A stretch of DNA of 64,000 nt from Myxococcales bacterium (lineage in GTDB: Bacteria > Myxococcota_A > Polyangia > Polyangiales > Polyangiaceae). Made by a program: the position numbers and the translations under genes. The stretch's first letter is position 1, and each line of letters opens with the position of its first letter. Below the pieces are notes generated by a model. That model did not search any database. It was given only the letters and a program-made list of their open reading frames with translations, and had not been told where the DNA came from. Below, piece by piece: positions 18,127 through 26,712 of the stretch. The stretch spans positions 80,965-144,964 of the forward strand of contig JANYHK010000099.1 in assembly GCA_025359105.1 (NCBI GenBank), given 5' to 3'.

Positions 18127-19596
18127 GTGAGAAGGCGGGTTGGCATCGGGATCGTCGCGGTCCTCGCGGTCGCGTGGGGGTCCCCCGCCGAGGCTGGACC
18201 CGCGGCGGCGCCGCAAGCTTCGGCCGCGGCAAGCGCAGCAGGCGCGGCGAGCGCGGGAAACGTGGGAAACGCTGCCGACGACGCGGCGATGACCGTGGCC
18301 GAGCTCGATCGCATGCTCGCGCCCCTCGCCGATCCCGATACGGCCCGGCGCGCCGCCGCCGCCAAGGCGCTGATGGAGCTCGGCGCCGACGCGACGCGCG
18401 CCATCGAGAAGAAGCTCGCCGAGTACCGCCGCTCGACGCTCGAGGTGCAGCCGGTCGTGAAGGCCGTGCGGGACACCAACCCCGGCAAGATGGGGGAGAA
18501 CTGGGACCTCTGCGACGGCCTCCTGAAGCTCAAGGCCGACGGACCGGCCTTCAAGCTGACGATCGGCAGCGTCGTGCTCGTCCGCGCGCTCGCGCACATC
18601 GGCACGATGCCGGCGGTGCGGGCGATGGTGCCCGTGGCGCTCGATCACGGCAAGGCGCTGATGGGGGACCTCCAGACGCAGCTCCGCGCGCTCGGCGAGA
18701 AGGCCGTGGCCGCGCTGATCGAGTCGCGCAAGGACCCGTCGGGCGAGGTGCGCCGTTTCGCCACCGCGCAGCTCGAGGCAATGCAGAAGCGCCTGCCTGG
18801 CGAGGCGGTGCAGACCAAGAACAACCAGATCCTCGCCGACGTGCTCCGCGCCTACGGCGACGTGCGCGACATGGACGCGATGAGCATCATCCTGTCGTTC
18901 GTCAGCTCCGACCGCGCGGAGGTTCGCGCCGCCGCCCGCGACGCCCTCGCCTCGTTCGGCCAGGACGCCATCTGGAAGCTTCGCGAGGCGTACACCAACC
19001 TCATCGGCAAGCCCGCCCCCGAGGCGTGGACGGCCGACCAGGTCGCCAAGGAGCTCTTCGGGGCCTACGACCGCTTCCGCTTGCAGGAGGTCTACACCCT
19101 CCTCGAGGACGGCCTGCGCAAGTACGGTGAGGGAAAGCTCGAGGACGCGACGGTGGACTTCGACAAGGTGCTGGCGCGCCAGCCGCTGCTCGATCGCCGG
19201 GCCGAGATGGTGCCGGCGTACGTGGTGCTCGCGCAGCAGATCGAGGACGCCGATCGCCCGCGCGCGCTGGCGCTCTTCCGCAAGGCGCTGCGCCTCGACC
19301 CCGAGGGGCCGCGCGTCGGCCAGGTGCAGAGCGAGATCGCTTACCTCGAAGGAATGGACTTGCTCGGTCGCGGCATCGCCGACGCCGACACGTTCCGCCG
19401 CGCCCTCGCGCTCGATGGGGGCAACGCCAAGGCGCGCGCCGAGCTCGATCGTCTCGAAGCGGCGAGCGAGGTGCGCCAGGAGAAGACGCGGCGATGGGCG
19501 GCCGGCGGCGCCGTGATCGCCCTCGCGATCGCGTGCATCGTGCTGTTCGGCGGCGGCGGCAAGAAGAAGAAGCCCGCCGCAACGGCACGCGCCTGA
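18127..19596 (+). CDS. HEAT- and TPR-repeat protein with signal peptide and C-terminal membrane anchor
   Basis: 489 aa. The GTG at 18127 is preceded by GGGAGG (18115-18120) and gives a signal peptide (ends about SPAEA); the longer upstream frame overlaps acyP and is noise. Residues about 60-310 form alternating helices with HEAT-like spacing (EVRRFATAQLEAMQK, EVRAAARDALASFGQ). Residues about 330-460 are TPR-like (DATVDFDKVLARQP, RALALFRKALRLDPEG). A membrane helix (about 464-480) and a Lys-rich tail close the protein. It is probably a periplasmic scaffold; partners are unknown. Confidence 0.72.
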   Translation: MRRRVGIGIVAVLAVAWGSPAEAGPAAAPQASAAASAAGAASAGNVGNAADDAAMTVAELDRMLAPLADPDTARRAAAAKALMELGADATRAIEKKLAEYRRSTLEVQPVVKAVRDTNPGKMGENWDLCDGLLKLKADGPAFKLTIGSVVLVRALAHIGTMPAVRAMVPVALDHGKALMGDLQTQLRALGEKAVAALIESRKDPSGEVRRFATAQLEAMQKRLPGEAVQTKNNQILADVLRAYGDVRDMDAMSIILSFVSSDRAEVRAAARDALASFGQDAIWKLREAYTNLIGKPAPEAWTADQVAKELFGAYDRFRLQEVYTLLEDGLRKYGEGKLEDATVDFDKVLARQPLLDRRAEMVPAYVVLAQQIEDADRPRALALFRKALRLDPEGPRVGQVQSEIAYLEGMDLLGRGIADADTFRRALALDGGNAKARAELDRLEAASEVRQEKTRRWAAGGAVIALAIACIVLFGGGGKKKKPAATARA

Positions 19597-19610
19597 AAAC
19601 GGGCGCGACC

Positions 19611-20993
19611 TCAGTAAAAGGAGCCGTAGAAGGCAGGTAGCGCCAGCGGCTGCGCGGTCTTGTGCGCCTCGAAGCGCGCCACTTTTTTCGCCCCCTCGTC
19701 GGGCGTGAAGTAGACGAAGCGGCCGTCGTAGGCCGAGCCGCCGACGGGACCGCCGCCGACCGCCGCCATGTCGAAGACCGCCCACGAGGCCTGCGCCAGG
19801 AAGTCCTTGGTGACGTCGTAGCGCACCATCAGGCGGTTCGGCCTGAAGTTCCTCGAGCCCCACGGCGTGAAGTACATGAAGTGACCGTCGAACGCCGCGC
19901 CCTGGAAGAGTCCGAGCGACGACGAGAGCTGCCCCAGGTCGACGGCGGACCACGACGCGGCGAGGCTGAAGGTTCCCTGCGTGTCGAAGCGGACGACGAA
20001 GGTCTCCGCGCCAGCGGGGCCGAAGTAGAGATACCGCCCATCGAACGCGCCGCCCTCGAACGAGAGGCCGGTCGGATGGAAGACCTTCGTGTCGAACTTC
20101 GACCACGAGCTGGGAGCCGCGAAGGGCTTGGCGGTCTCGTAGCGCACGACCACGCCGTCCTGGGGCGGGAGGTACACCGCGCGCCCGTCGTAGACGCCGC
20201 CCCAGAACGCCGTCTGGGTGCTCGATTGCACCTGGGCGACATCGAACGCCTCCCACCCGGCGCCGCTGCCGGCCTTCGTGTCGTGGCGCAGCAGGGTCTT
20301 GTGATCGCGGGGCACGAGGTAGGCGTATTGCCCGTCGAACGTCGCGCCCGCGAAGCCGGTGGCGTTGGCGTCGACGGGGGTCGGATCGAACGTCGACCAC
20401 GATTTTGGATCGGCGAAGGTCGCCGTCGTGTCGAATCGGACGACGAGCGGACTCGCCGCGTAGGGCACGAAGGTCACGTAGCGCCCGTCGAACACCGCTC
20501 CCGAGAATCGCGGCTGGAAGCCGAGCTGCGCCTTCACGTCGAAGCTGGACCAAGACCTCGCGTCGGCGAAGGCGGCAGTCGTGTCGTAGCGCAGGATGAT
20601 CGCGCCGGGTTGAGGTGCAAGATACAAGTAACGGCCGTCGAACGCGGCGCCCTCGGAGCCTTGCGCCGACGGGGCGCCGTTCACGGTCGTCAGGTCGAAT
20701 GTGGACCAGCACGCGGGCGAGCCGAGGTCGCCCGCGCCGGTCGCGTCGAACGGGCAATCGCTGGGCGGAGCGTCGGCGCCCGCTTCGGCGGCGCCGCCGT
20801 CGCCGCTTGCCCCGTCGTTGCTCGCGCCGTCGCCGCCGCTTCCGTCGCCGCCGTCGCCTCCGCCTCCGCCGCCTCCGCCGTCCGCGTCGGCGAGCTGCTT
20901 CTCGTGGAGGCCGAGGATGGCGTTGCAGCCCGTCGCCGCCGCGACCAGAAGCGACAGGGCGAGCGACGCGCGATGGAGGCCTGCGCGCGGCAT
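19611..20993 (-). CDS. Lipoprotein with seven FDGRYxY repeats, probable beta-propeller
   Basis: 460 aa from ATG at 20993. A signal ending in AATGC marks a lipoprotein, followed by a Gly/Asp/Ala-rich spacer (about 37-80). The rest consists of seven repeats of about 50 residues, each centred on a G-x-x-[FY]-DG-x-x-x-Y/F-x-x-P core (FDGRYLYLAP, FDGRYVTFVP, FDGQYAYLVP, YDGRAVYLPP, FDGRYLYFGP, FDGHFMYFTP, YDGRFVYFTP) and each ending near a SWSxFD segment. Seven similar blades suggest a beta-propeller on the cell surface or periplasmic face. Its ATG overlaps the upstream stop (TGATG), so it is co-translated with the PEGA protein and lies in the kinase operon. Confidence 0.75.
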   Translation of the reverse strand: MPRAGLHRASLALSLLVAAATGCNAILGLHEKQLADADGGGGGGGGDGGDGSGGDGASNDGASGDGGAAEAGADAPPSDCPFDATGAGDLGSPACWSTFDLTTVNGAPSAQGSEGAAFDGRYLYLAPQPGAIILRYDTTAAFADARSWSSFDVKAQLGFQPRFSGAVFDGRYVTFVPYAASPLVVRFDTTATFADPKSWSTFDPTPVDANATGFAGATFDGQYAYLVPRDHKTLLRHDTKAGSGAGWEAFDVAQVQSSTQTAFWGGVYDGRAVYLPPQDGVVVRYETAKPFAAPSSWSKFDTKVFHPTGLSFEGGAFDGRYLYFGPAGAETFVVRFDTQGTFSLAASWSAVDLGQLSSSLGLFQGAAFDGHFMYFTPWGSRNFRPNRLMVRYDVTKDFLAQASWAVFDMAAVGGGPVGGSAYDGRFVYFTPDEGAKKVARFEAHKTAQPLALPAFYGSFY

Positions 20994-22063
20994 CAGAAGA
21001 CCCCTTCGACGAAGACGGCCTGCGGCGCGACGCGAACGCGAACGCGAATGGGCGCGGCAGCGGTGGCCGATGCGCCTGCGACGTTCGCGGGGCCGCTCGC
21101 GCTGGGCGGCGCCGTCGCCCACACCACGGCGCCGCCCAGCGCGAGCGCCGCGCCGACGCCGAAGACCACGGTGGCGACGGTTCCGAGGCTCCGCGCCGAG
21201 TCGGTGGCCTGCTTGCCCGCCGGATCGCAGACGTCGCCCGTGCAATGGTTGCTGGTGCCGTTGTACTTCGCGAGGGCGACCAGCCCCAGAACGCCGCTCG
21301 CGCCAATTCCCGCGACGCCGACGCCGAACACGACGCCGCCGAGCGTCTTGCGCGCGCTCGTGGGCGGCGGCTCCGTCGCCGCGTCGGGCGGCGCCGCCGG
21401 CGTCACGGCGGCGGGCGACGGAGCGCCGGCGAGCGACGGTGACGGCAACGGCGACGGCGTCGTTCCCGCAGGTGCGTCCTCGAGCGCCGGGACACGAACG
21501 ACCGCGCGCTGCCCACCCTTCGCGAGCGTAGCCTCGCCCTTCCAGGGAGCTTTGCCTGGCGCCGACGCCGTGAGGCGCACCGTCCCCGGATCGACCGGGA
21601 TCGTCGCCCCCCATTGCGCCGCGCCGACGACGACGCCGTCCCGACGGATCTCAAGCCCCGCGAGGCCCGGGGTCGCGACCGCGATCTCGAGGTGACACAG
21701 CGTCGGCTCCAGGTGCGCCGCCCTCTCGCGCGCGACCTTCTCGCGGCTCGCTTGCCCCGCGGCGCGCGCGAGATCGGCGACCTCGACGTAGCCCGCCCAC
21801 GCGCTCGCGGTGCGCCCGACGGCCTCCCAGCACTCCGACAGGCGGAAGCGCGTCCCCATCGCCGGATCGAGGCGCAGGCTCTCCTCCAGCTTGGGACACG
21901 CCTGCCCGAGCCTGCCGCTCGTCATGAGCTTCAGGCCTTCGTCGAACAGCGCCTGCGCGGCGGCCTTGTCGCCCGCGTGAGGTGCCGCGTGCGCGTCGCC
22001 GGCGCTGGCGGCGCCGAGCGCCACGAGAAACGCGAGAGCTGTGTGGGCAACGCGGCTTCGCAT
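20993..22063 (-). CDS. Membrane protein with TPR and PEGA domains
   Basis: 356 aa from ATG at 22063. A signal peptide (ends about DAHA) precedes a TPR-like helical region (ALFDEGLKLMTSGRLGQACP, LEESLRLDPAMGTRFRLSEC). A PEGA-like beta domain (about 130-200: GLEIRRDGVVVGAAQWGATI, DPGTVRLTASAPGKAPW), a Pro-rich linker and two membrane helices (about 255-277 and 305-328) follow, with a loop holding a CTGDVCDP Cys pair. This layout recurs next to kinases in myxobacteria. It begins 5 bases after the kinase stop and overlaps the lipoprotein gene by 1 base, so the three work as a unit. Confidence 0.75.
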   Translation of the reverse strand: MRSRVAHTALAFLVALGAASAGDAHAAPHAGDKAAAQALFDEGLKLMTSGRLGQACPKLEESLRLDPAMGTRFRLSECWEAVGRTASAWAGYVEVADLARAAGQASREKVARERAAHLEPTLCHLEIAVATPGLAGLEIRRDGVVVGAAQWGATIPVDPGTVRLTASAPGKAPWKGEATLAKGGQRAVVRVPALEDAPAGTTPSPLPSPSLAGAPSPAAVTPAAPPDAATEPPPTSARKTLGGVVFGVGVAGIGASGVLGLVALAKYNGTSNHCTGDVCDPAGKQATDSARSLGTVATVVFGVGAALALGGAVVWATAPPSASGPANVAGASATAAAPIRVRVRVAPQAVFVEGVF

Positions 22064-22067
22064 GGGC

Positions 22068-23582
22068 TCAGTTGCGCGAGTTGCCGAAGGGATCGGGGGA
22101 AGCGGAGGACGACGGCGCGGCGGGGCGGGGGCGGCCCGGGCGGGGCGGCGGCGGAGCGTCCGACGCCATGCGCGCCGCGGGGATCGACGCATCGACGACG
22201 CCCTGCGGGGGCGCGACGACGCGTGGCGACGGAGGCGGCGCGACGGAGACGGCGTTCACGGTGTCGGGCGGCGGCGCCGCCGCGAGAGGCGAAGCCAGAG
22301 GCGGCGCGACGGCGCGTGATCGGGCGACGAGGCCGACGCCGGCCGTCGCCGCGACCAGCAAGGCGAGAAGGGCGAGCGTCCGTCGCGCGCGCGCCGGGCG
22401 GCGCAGCTTGGAGGGCAAGGTCGTAGGCGCGGCAGGGCCGACAGGTGCGGCTGGCGGGAGCAGCGCAGGCGGCGTCGGGGCGTCGGGCCCGGCAGCGCGG
22501 ATCTGCTCGAGCGCGGCCGCGATCGCACTGCAATCGGTCGGACGCGCGGCGGGGTCGCGCAGCAGCATCTGCAGGACGAGCGCGTCGAGCGCGGCGGGGA
22601 CCTCGGGCGCGAGGCTCCTGGGCGACGGTATCGGCTCGGTGAGCAGCTTCGCGAGGACCTCCACCGCGTGCGCCCCCACGAAGAGCCGCCGTCCGGTGAG
22701 GCACTCGAAGAGCACGCACCCGAGCGAGAACGTGTCCGCCCGCCCGTCGGCGGTCTTCGCGCCCAGCGCCTGCTCTGGCGCCATGTAGCCGAGCGTGCCG
22801 AGGAGCGTCCCGGTACGGGTCGCGAGCGAGGCCGCCTCCGCTTCCTCTTGCCGCGCGACGCCGAAATCGATGAGCGTGGCTCCGCGCACGGTGCCGCCCG
22901 ACAGGAAGATGTTGCTGGGCTTGATGTCACGGTGGATGGTGCCGAGCGCGTGCGCCGCCGCCAGCGCGCCCGCGATGCGGACGCCGAGCTCGAGGGTCGC
23001 GTCCACGCCGAGGGGACCCTGCCTCAAGCGCTCCGCGAGGTCCTCTCCCTCGAGCCACTCCATCGCCAAGAACGGCGTCTCGTCCGCGAGGTGCCCGTTC
23101 GCCGTGTGCTTGACGATGGCCGGGTGCGACAGCTGGAGAAGGACGCGCGCCTCACGGTCGAACCGCGCGCAGTCCTGCGTGCCCGCGCCGAAGGGCACCT
23201 TCACGGCGACCGTCGTCCCCGCCTCGCGATCGCGCGCGCGGTACACCTCCGCCATTCCCCCGGCGCCGATGCGCGCCTCGATCACGAACCGATCGGCCAG
23301 AACATCCCCGGTGGCGAGGCGCGCGACCTGGACCTCCAGCGGCATCTCCTCTGCCCCCCCCAGGAGGTCACGCTGCCTGCGCGACGAGTACTCCTCCGTC
23401 GCCGAGAACGGTCCGACGCTCACCTCACGCGCCGCCAGGCTCGAGAGGAGCACGCGGCAGTCGGAGCACCGATCGATGTGCGCGTCGATCCGCGCGAGCT
23501 GCGACGGCGAGAGCTTCGCGCCGAAGAACCCTGCGATCGTGTTTTCGTCCAGGCAGCCCGCGCGCACGGCATAGGTTAACAC
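22068..23582 (-). CDS. Hanks-type Ser/Thr protein kinase with N-terminal zinc-finger-like motif
   Basis: 504 aa if GTG at 23582 is used; TTG at 23594 is possible but lies inside the T-tract of the rplQ terminator. The N-terminus carries H-x3-C-x2-C (residues 35-42) on a short helix, as in zinc anti-sigma domains. The kinase core follows: GAGGMAEVY, VAVKV with the ATP Lys, HRDIKPSN, DFGVAR and APEQ, all intact. A Pro-rich juxtamembrane region, one membrane helix (about 395-415) and a Pro/Ala-rich outer tail complete it. It heads an operon with the TPR-PEGA protein and the repeat lipoprotein. It should be an active transmembrane kinase; substrates are unknown. Confidence 0.88.
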   Translation of the reverse strand: MLTYAVRAGCLDENTIAGFFGAKLSPSQLARIDAHIDRCSDCRVLLSSLAAREVSVGPFSATEEYSSRRQRDLLGGAEEMPLEVQVARLATGDVLADRFVIEARIGAGGMAEVYRARDREAGTTVAVKVPFGAGTQDCARFDREARVLLQLSHPAIVKHTANGHLADETPFLAMEWLEGEDLAERLRQGPLGVDATLELGVRIAGALAAAHALGTIHRDIKPSNIFLSGGTVRGATLIDFGVARQEEAEAASLATRTGTLLGTLGYMAPEQALGAKTADGRADTFSLGCVLFECLTGRRLFVGAHAVEVLAKLLTEPIPSPRSLAPEVPAALDALVLQMLLRDPAARPTDCSAIAAALEQIRAAGPDAPTPPALLPPAAPVGPAAPTTLPSKLRRPARARRTLALLALLVAATAGVGLVARSRAVAPPLASPLAAAPPPDTVNAVSVAPPPSPRVVAPPQGVVDASIPAARMASDAPPPPRPGRPRPAAPSSSASPDPFGNSRN

Positions 23583-23591
23583 CGCGCCGCA

Positions 23592-23631
23592 CAAAAGAAA
23601 GGCGCGGACGAAGCTCTCGCCTCGTCCGCGC
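23592..23631 (-). terminator. Rho-independent terminator after rplQ
   Basis: A perfect 10-bp GC-rich stem (23602-23611 with 23622-23631) around a 10-base loop, followed on the minus strand by CTTTCTTTTG. It lies 25 bases past the rplQ stop and separates the ribosomal transcript from the kinase operon. Confidence 0.85.
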
Positions 23632-23655
23632 TCTCCTTTACCGGAAGAACGAAGG

Positions 23656-24222
23656 CTACTCGGCCTTCACGCCTTCGGTGCCTGACGGTGCGGTCGCCTT
23701 CTTCGAGGAATTCACCGTGGTCTTGGCGGCCGCCTTCTTGGGCTTCTTCTCGCCCTCGTCCGCGGCAGCGTCGCCCTCGCCGATCAGCTCGATCAGCACC
23801 ATCGGCGCGTTGTCGCCGCGGCGCGGACCGTACTTCACGGTACGGGTGTAGCCACCCGGCCGCGACGCAAAGCGCTTCGCTAGATCGAGGAGGACCTTCT
23901 CGACGAGGTCGACCTTCTTCTGGTCGCCGCCCTTTTCGGTGCGGACGCCGAAGCGCGGGATGTACGCGCCGACGAGGCGCGCGACGTGGAGACGACGCGC
24001 CTTGTCCTTCGGCGAGAGCTTGTCCTGCGCCGTGTACGCCACCTCACCGAGGCGCTTGGCCTTGGTGATGAGGCGCTCGGCGACGCGACGGAGCTCCTTC
24101 GCCTTCGCGTCGGTCGTCTCGATCGCCTCGTGGAGAACGAGATTGGCGGTCAGGCTGCGGAACATGGCGCGGCGCGCGCTGGAGTTGCGGTCGAACTTAC
24201 GACCCGAATTACGATGACGCAT
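23656..24222 (-). CDS. rplQ: Ribosomal protein bL17 with a C-terminal extension
   Basis: 188 aa. The first 130 or so residues are a standard L17 (MRHRNSGRKFDRNSSARRAM, NLVLHEAIETTDAKAKELR, GGYTRTVKYGPRRGDNAPM). The last 50-odd residues are a Lys/Ala/Glu-rich extension not present in E. coli L17. It is the last gene of rpsD-rpoA-rplQ, as in the classical alpha operon, and is followed by a strong terminator. Confidence 0.96.
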   Translation of the reverse strand: MRHRNSGRKFDRNSSARRAMFRSLTANLVLHEAIETTDAKAKELRRVAERLITKAKRLGEVAYTAQDKLSPKDKARRLHVARLVGAYIPRFGVRTEKGGDQKKVDLVEKVLLDLAKRFASRPGGYTRTVKYGPRRGDNAPMVLIELIGEGDAAADEGEKKPKKAAAKTTVNSSKKATAPSGTEGVKAE

Positions 24223-24257
24223 GACGGTTTCCTATTTCCGGCGGAGAGCGGGATTGA

Positions 24258-25283
24258 TTAAGCCTGCGCCTGCTGCGCCTTCCAGCGCTCGAGCATCTGC
24301 GGCCAGTTGTCGATCTTCATGCCGAGGGAGAGGCCCATGTTCGCCAGGATCTCTTTGATCTCCTTGAGCGACTTGCGGCCGAAGTTCTTCGTCTTGAGCA
24401 TGTCCTGCTCGGTGCGCTGAACGAGCTCGCCGATGAGCGTGATGTTCGCGTTCTGCAGGCAGTTCGCGCTGCGCACGCTGAGCTCGAGCTCGTCGACGCT
24501 GCGGAAGAGGTTCTCGTTGAGGGGCTCGTCCTCGGCGGCGCCGACGACGTAGCTCGCCTCCTCGGTCTCTTCGAAGTTGATGAAGATCGTCAGCTGCTCC
24601 TTGAGGATCTTCGCCGCGTAGGCGACGGCGTCCTGGGGCTTCACGCTGCCGTTCGTCCAGACTTCGAGCGAGAGCTTGTCGTAGTCCGTCGACTGACCGA
24701 CGCGCGCGTTGGTGACCGTGTAGTTCACCTTGCGGATCGGCGCGAAGAGGCTGTCGATCGGGATGGTGCCGATCGGCATCGTCGGCGTTTTGTTCTTGTC
24801 CGCGGGGACGTAGCCGCGGCCGACGCCGACGGTCAGCTCGAAGGAGAGCGGGCCCTTCTTGTCGAGCGTGGCGACGAGGTGGTCGGGGTTCAGGACCTGG
24901 AGGCCGTCGACGAGCTGGATGTCCTTCGCGTAGACGGGGCCGGGGCCTTCCTTCTCGATGCGGACGGTGTACGACTTCGCGGACGCCGCCTTGAGGACGA
25001 CTTCCTTCAGGTTGAGGATGATGTCCGTCACGTCCTCGACGACGTCGCCGATCGTGGTGAACTCGTGGAGCGCGCCTTCGACGCGGATGGCCGTGATGGC
25101 CGCGCCCTGGAGCGACGAGAGGAGAACGCGGCGGAGCGAGTTGCCGACCGTGATGCCGAAGCCACGCTCGAGCGGCTCGCACGTGAACTTGCCGTAGAAC
25201 TCGGTGAGCGTCTCCGCCTCGACCTGGATGCCGCGGGGACGAATCAAATCGCGCCAGTTGCGCTGGGTCATGCTCATCGTCAT
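24258..25283 (-). CDS. rpoA: RNA polymerase alpha subunit
   Basis: 341 aa, normal length. The N-terminal assembly domain ([33 protein letters not shown]) and the C-terminal DNA/activator-binding domain ([36 protein letters not shown]) are both complete. The ATG at 25283 has a GAGGAG about 8 bases upstream. It lies between rpsD and rplQ, as in other bacteria. Confidence 0.98.
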   Translation of the reverse strand: MTMSMTQRNWRDLIRPRGIQVEAETLTEFYGKFTCEPLERGFGITVGNSLRRVLLSSLQGAAITAIRVEGALHEFTTIGDVVEDVTDIILNLKEVVLKAASAKSYTVRIEKEGPGPVYAKDIQLVDGLQVLNPDHLVATLDKKGPLSFELTVGVGRGYVPADKNKTPTMPIGTIPIDSLFAPIRKVNYTVTNARVGQSTDYDKLSLEVWTNGSVKPQDAVAYAAKILKEQLTIFINFEETEEASYVVGAAEDEPLNENLFRSVDELELSVRSANCLQNANITLIGELVQRTEQDMLKTKNFGRKSLKEIKEILANMGLSLGMKIDNWPQMLERWKAQQAQA

Positions 25284-25414
25284 GTGTCGTTCTCCTCTTG
25301 TTCTGTCTCTCGTTTACGCGGCGATCCCGAAGCGCGTTTGAACCCGCTCGCCCGAGCTTCCGTCGCCTGCCCGTAGCGGAGTGCGCTGCACTCCGACTTT
25401 CATCCGATCCTTCG

Positions 25415-26044
25415 TTAGCGCGAGTAGTACTCGACGACGAGCTGCTCGCGAATTTGCGGCTCGTTCATTTCTTCGCGGACCGCCTGGCCCTTGAAGGTGC
25501 CGGCGAGGTTCGCCTTGTCGAGCTCGAGCCAGCTCATCATCGGACGCTTCTCGACCTGGGCGAGCGACGCGGCGATGGACTTGAGCTCGCGGCTCTTCGG
25601 GCGAATCTCGAGCTTGTCCCCGTTGCGGAGGAGGTAGCTCGGGATGTCGACCCGCTTGCCGTTGATGAGGATGTGGCCGTGCTGCACGAGCTGGCGCGCT
25701 TCGACGCGCGTGGCCGCGAAGCCGATGCGGTAAACGACGTTGTCGAGGCGGCTCTCGAGGAGGCCCAGCATCTGCTCGCCCGTGCGCCCCTTGCGGCGCG
25801 TCGCGTCGAAGTAGTACTCGCGGAACTGGCGCTCGAGGACGCCGTAGATGCGACGCACCTTCTGCTTCTCACGCAGACGGACGGCGTACTCGCTGAGCTT
25901 GATCCGGCCCTGGCCGTGCTGACCCGGCGGGTACGGCCGGCGGGTGTACGAGCACTTCTCCGAGTAGCAGCGCTCCCCCTTGAGGAAGAGCTTCATGCCC
26001 TCCCGGCGGCACAATTTGCAGACCGGACCGATATAACGAGCCAT
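25415..26044 (-). CDS. rpsD: Ribosomal protein uS4
   Basis: 209 aa, a full-length S4 that nucleates 30S assembly. It has the zinc-type N-terminus ([18 protein letters not shown] with CSYTRR), [20 protein letters not shown] (S4 RNA-binding motif) and [11 protein letters not shown] at the end. In E. coli it is also the repressor of the alpha operon. Here it is the first gene of its transcript instead of following rpsK, which lies 21 kb away. Confidence 0.97.
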   Translation of the reverse strand: MARYIGPVCKLCRREGMKLFLKGERCYSEKCSYTRRPYPPGQHGQGRIKLSEYAVRLREKQKVRRIYGVLERQFREYYFDATRRKGRTGEQMLGLLESRLDNVVYRIGFAATRVEARQLVQHGHILINGKRVDIPSYLLRNGDKLEIRPKSRELKSIAASLAQVEKRPMMSWLELDKANLAGTFKGQAVREEMNEPQIREQLVVEYYSR

Positions 26045-26064
26045 ATTTACTTACCTTTTTGGTT

Positions 26065-26096
26065 CCCCTGAACGCAACCGACAGAACGGCCAGGGG
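26065..26096 (-). promoter_or_regulatory. Hairpin in the rpsD leader, possible S4 autoregulatory site
   Basis: CCCCTG (26065-26070) and CAGGGG (26091-26096) form a stem 20-50 bases before the rpsD ATG, and CCG/CGG within the loop can pair further. A leader hairpin before an S4 gene fits autogenous control, but the pseudoknot typical of the E. coli S4 site was not demonstrated. Confidence 0.3.
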
Positions 26097-26176
26097 CCCC
26101 AGAAATCCGGTTTACACACCTCCGCCGTGTGGTGGAGGGCTTCATCCCGGCTTGCCCTAGATGGGCGGGGACGCGC

Positions 26177-26204
26177 TTTTTACTCCAATATGCCGGTCAC
26201 GCAA
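26177..26204 (-). promoter_or_regulatory. Candidate promoter for rpsD-rpoA-rplQ
   Basis: On the minus strand, TTGCGT (26204-26199), a 16-base spacer and TAAAAA (26182-26177) resemble -35/-10 elements about 135 bases before rpsD. A similar TTGCGA-N16-TAAAGT lies before rplV. The match is only approximate. Confidence 0.3.
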
Positions 26205-26261
26205 ACGTTTTTTCGCGGGCTGGCGCGAGGCTTGCTCCTGCAGGACGTCGAGGTCTTCGTC

Positions 26262-26567
26262 ATGAACCACATCCTCTGCTTCTCCCACCGACGCCTGCTC
26301 GCGGTCGCGCTCAGCCTGGCCGGTCTCGCCGCGACCGGATGCGGCGGCTCGCGCGCGTCCCGCGATGTAGCGACGCCCGGTGCGTTTCGGACCGAGCGCA
26401 CGTCGACGGTCGAGGATTCTTCGGGAAGCGGCCAGGCCCACGAGAGCAACGGCAAGACCCACGTGGCCGAGCGCCGGAGCGCCGAGAGCAGCAGCCGCGG
26501 CTCCAACGCTGGGACGACACGCCCCACCGATCGGCCCCCGCCGCGTAACCCGCCCCCCCATCGCTAG
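26262..26567 (+). CDS. Small lipoprotein, function unknown
   Basis: 101 aa from ATG at 26262. It has a clear lipoprotein signal (MNHILCFSHRR, then a hydrophobic stretch ending LAATGC). The mature part is hydrophilic, Ser/Arg/Thr-rich and probably disordered, with a Pro-rich end. The frame extends upstream to 26127, but that part shows no signal and lacks coding features. It is divergent from rpsD and 145 bases before the DUF3556 gene; whether it belongs to that operon is unclear. Confidence 0.6.
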   Translation: MNHILCFSHRRLLAVALSLAGLAATGCGGSRASRDVATPGAFRTERTSTVEDSSGSGQAHESNGKTHVAERRSAESSSRGSNAGTTRPTDRPPPRNPPPHR

Positions 26568-26599
26568 AGGAGGCCTCGCCACCGCCCGGTAACCCGGTC

Positions 26600-26615
26600 T
26601 GCGTTTGGTAACGCA
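26600..26615. promoter_or_regulatory. Perfect inverted repeat upstream of the DUF3556-YcaO operon
   Basis: TGCGTT (26600-26605), a TGGT spacer and AACGCA (26610-26615) lie about 100 bases before the first gene of the operon and 33 bases after the small lipoprotein gene. It could be an operator or a short RNA hairpin; there is no T-tract. Confidence 0.3.
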
Positions 26616-26712
26616 CCTCCGGGGGAGCACGGTAGGCTCGGCTCGCCACGCCAACGTGCGCTCGAAATCCGATGGGTCGAGCTACGCGTAGGGCTGGCGC
26701 CATCGGTAGACC

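Noticed and set aside
23582..23594. TTG at 23594 as the kinase start
   Set aside because: It lies within the T-tract of the rplQ terminator and has no ribosome-binding site; GTG at 23582 is a better, though still uncertain, choice.
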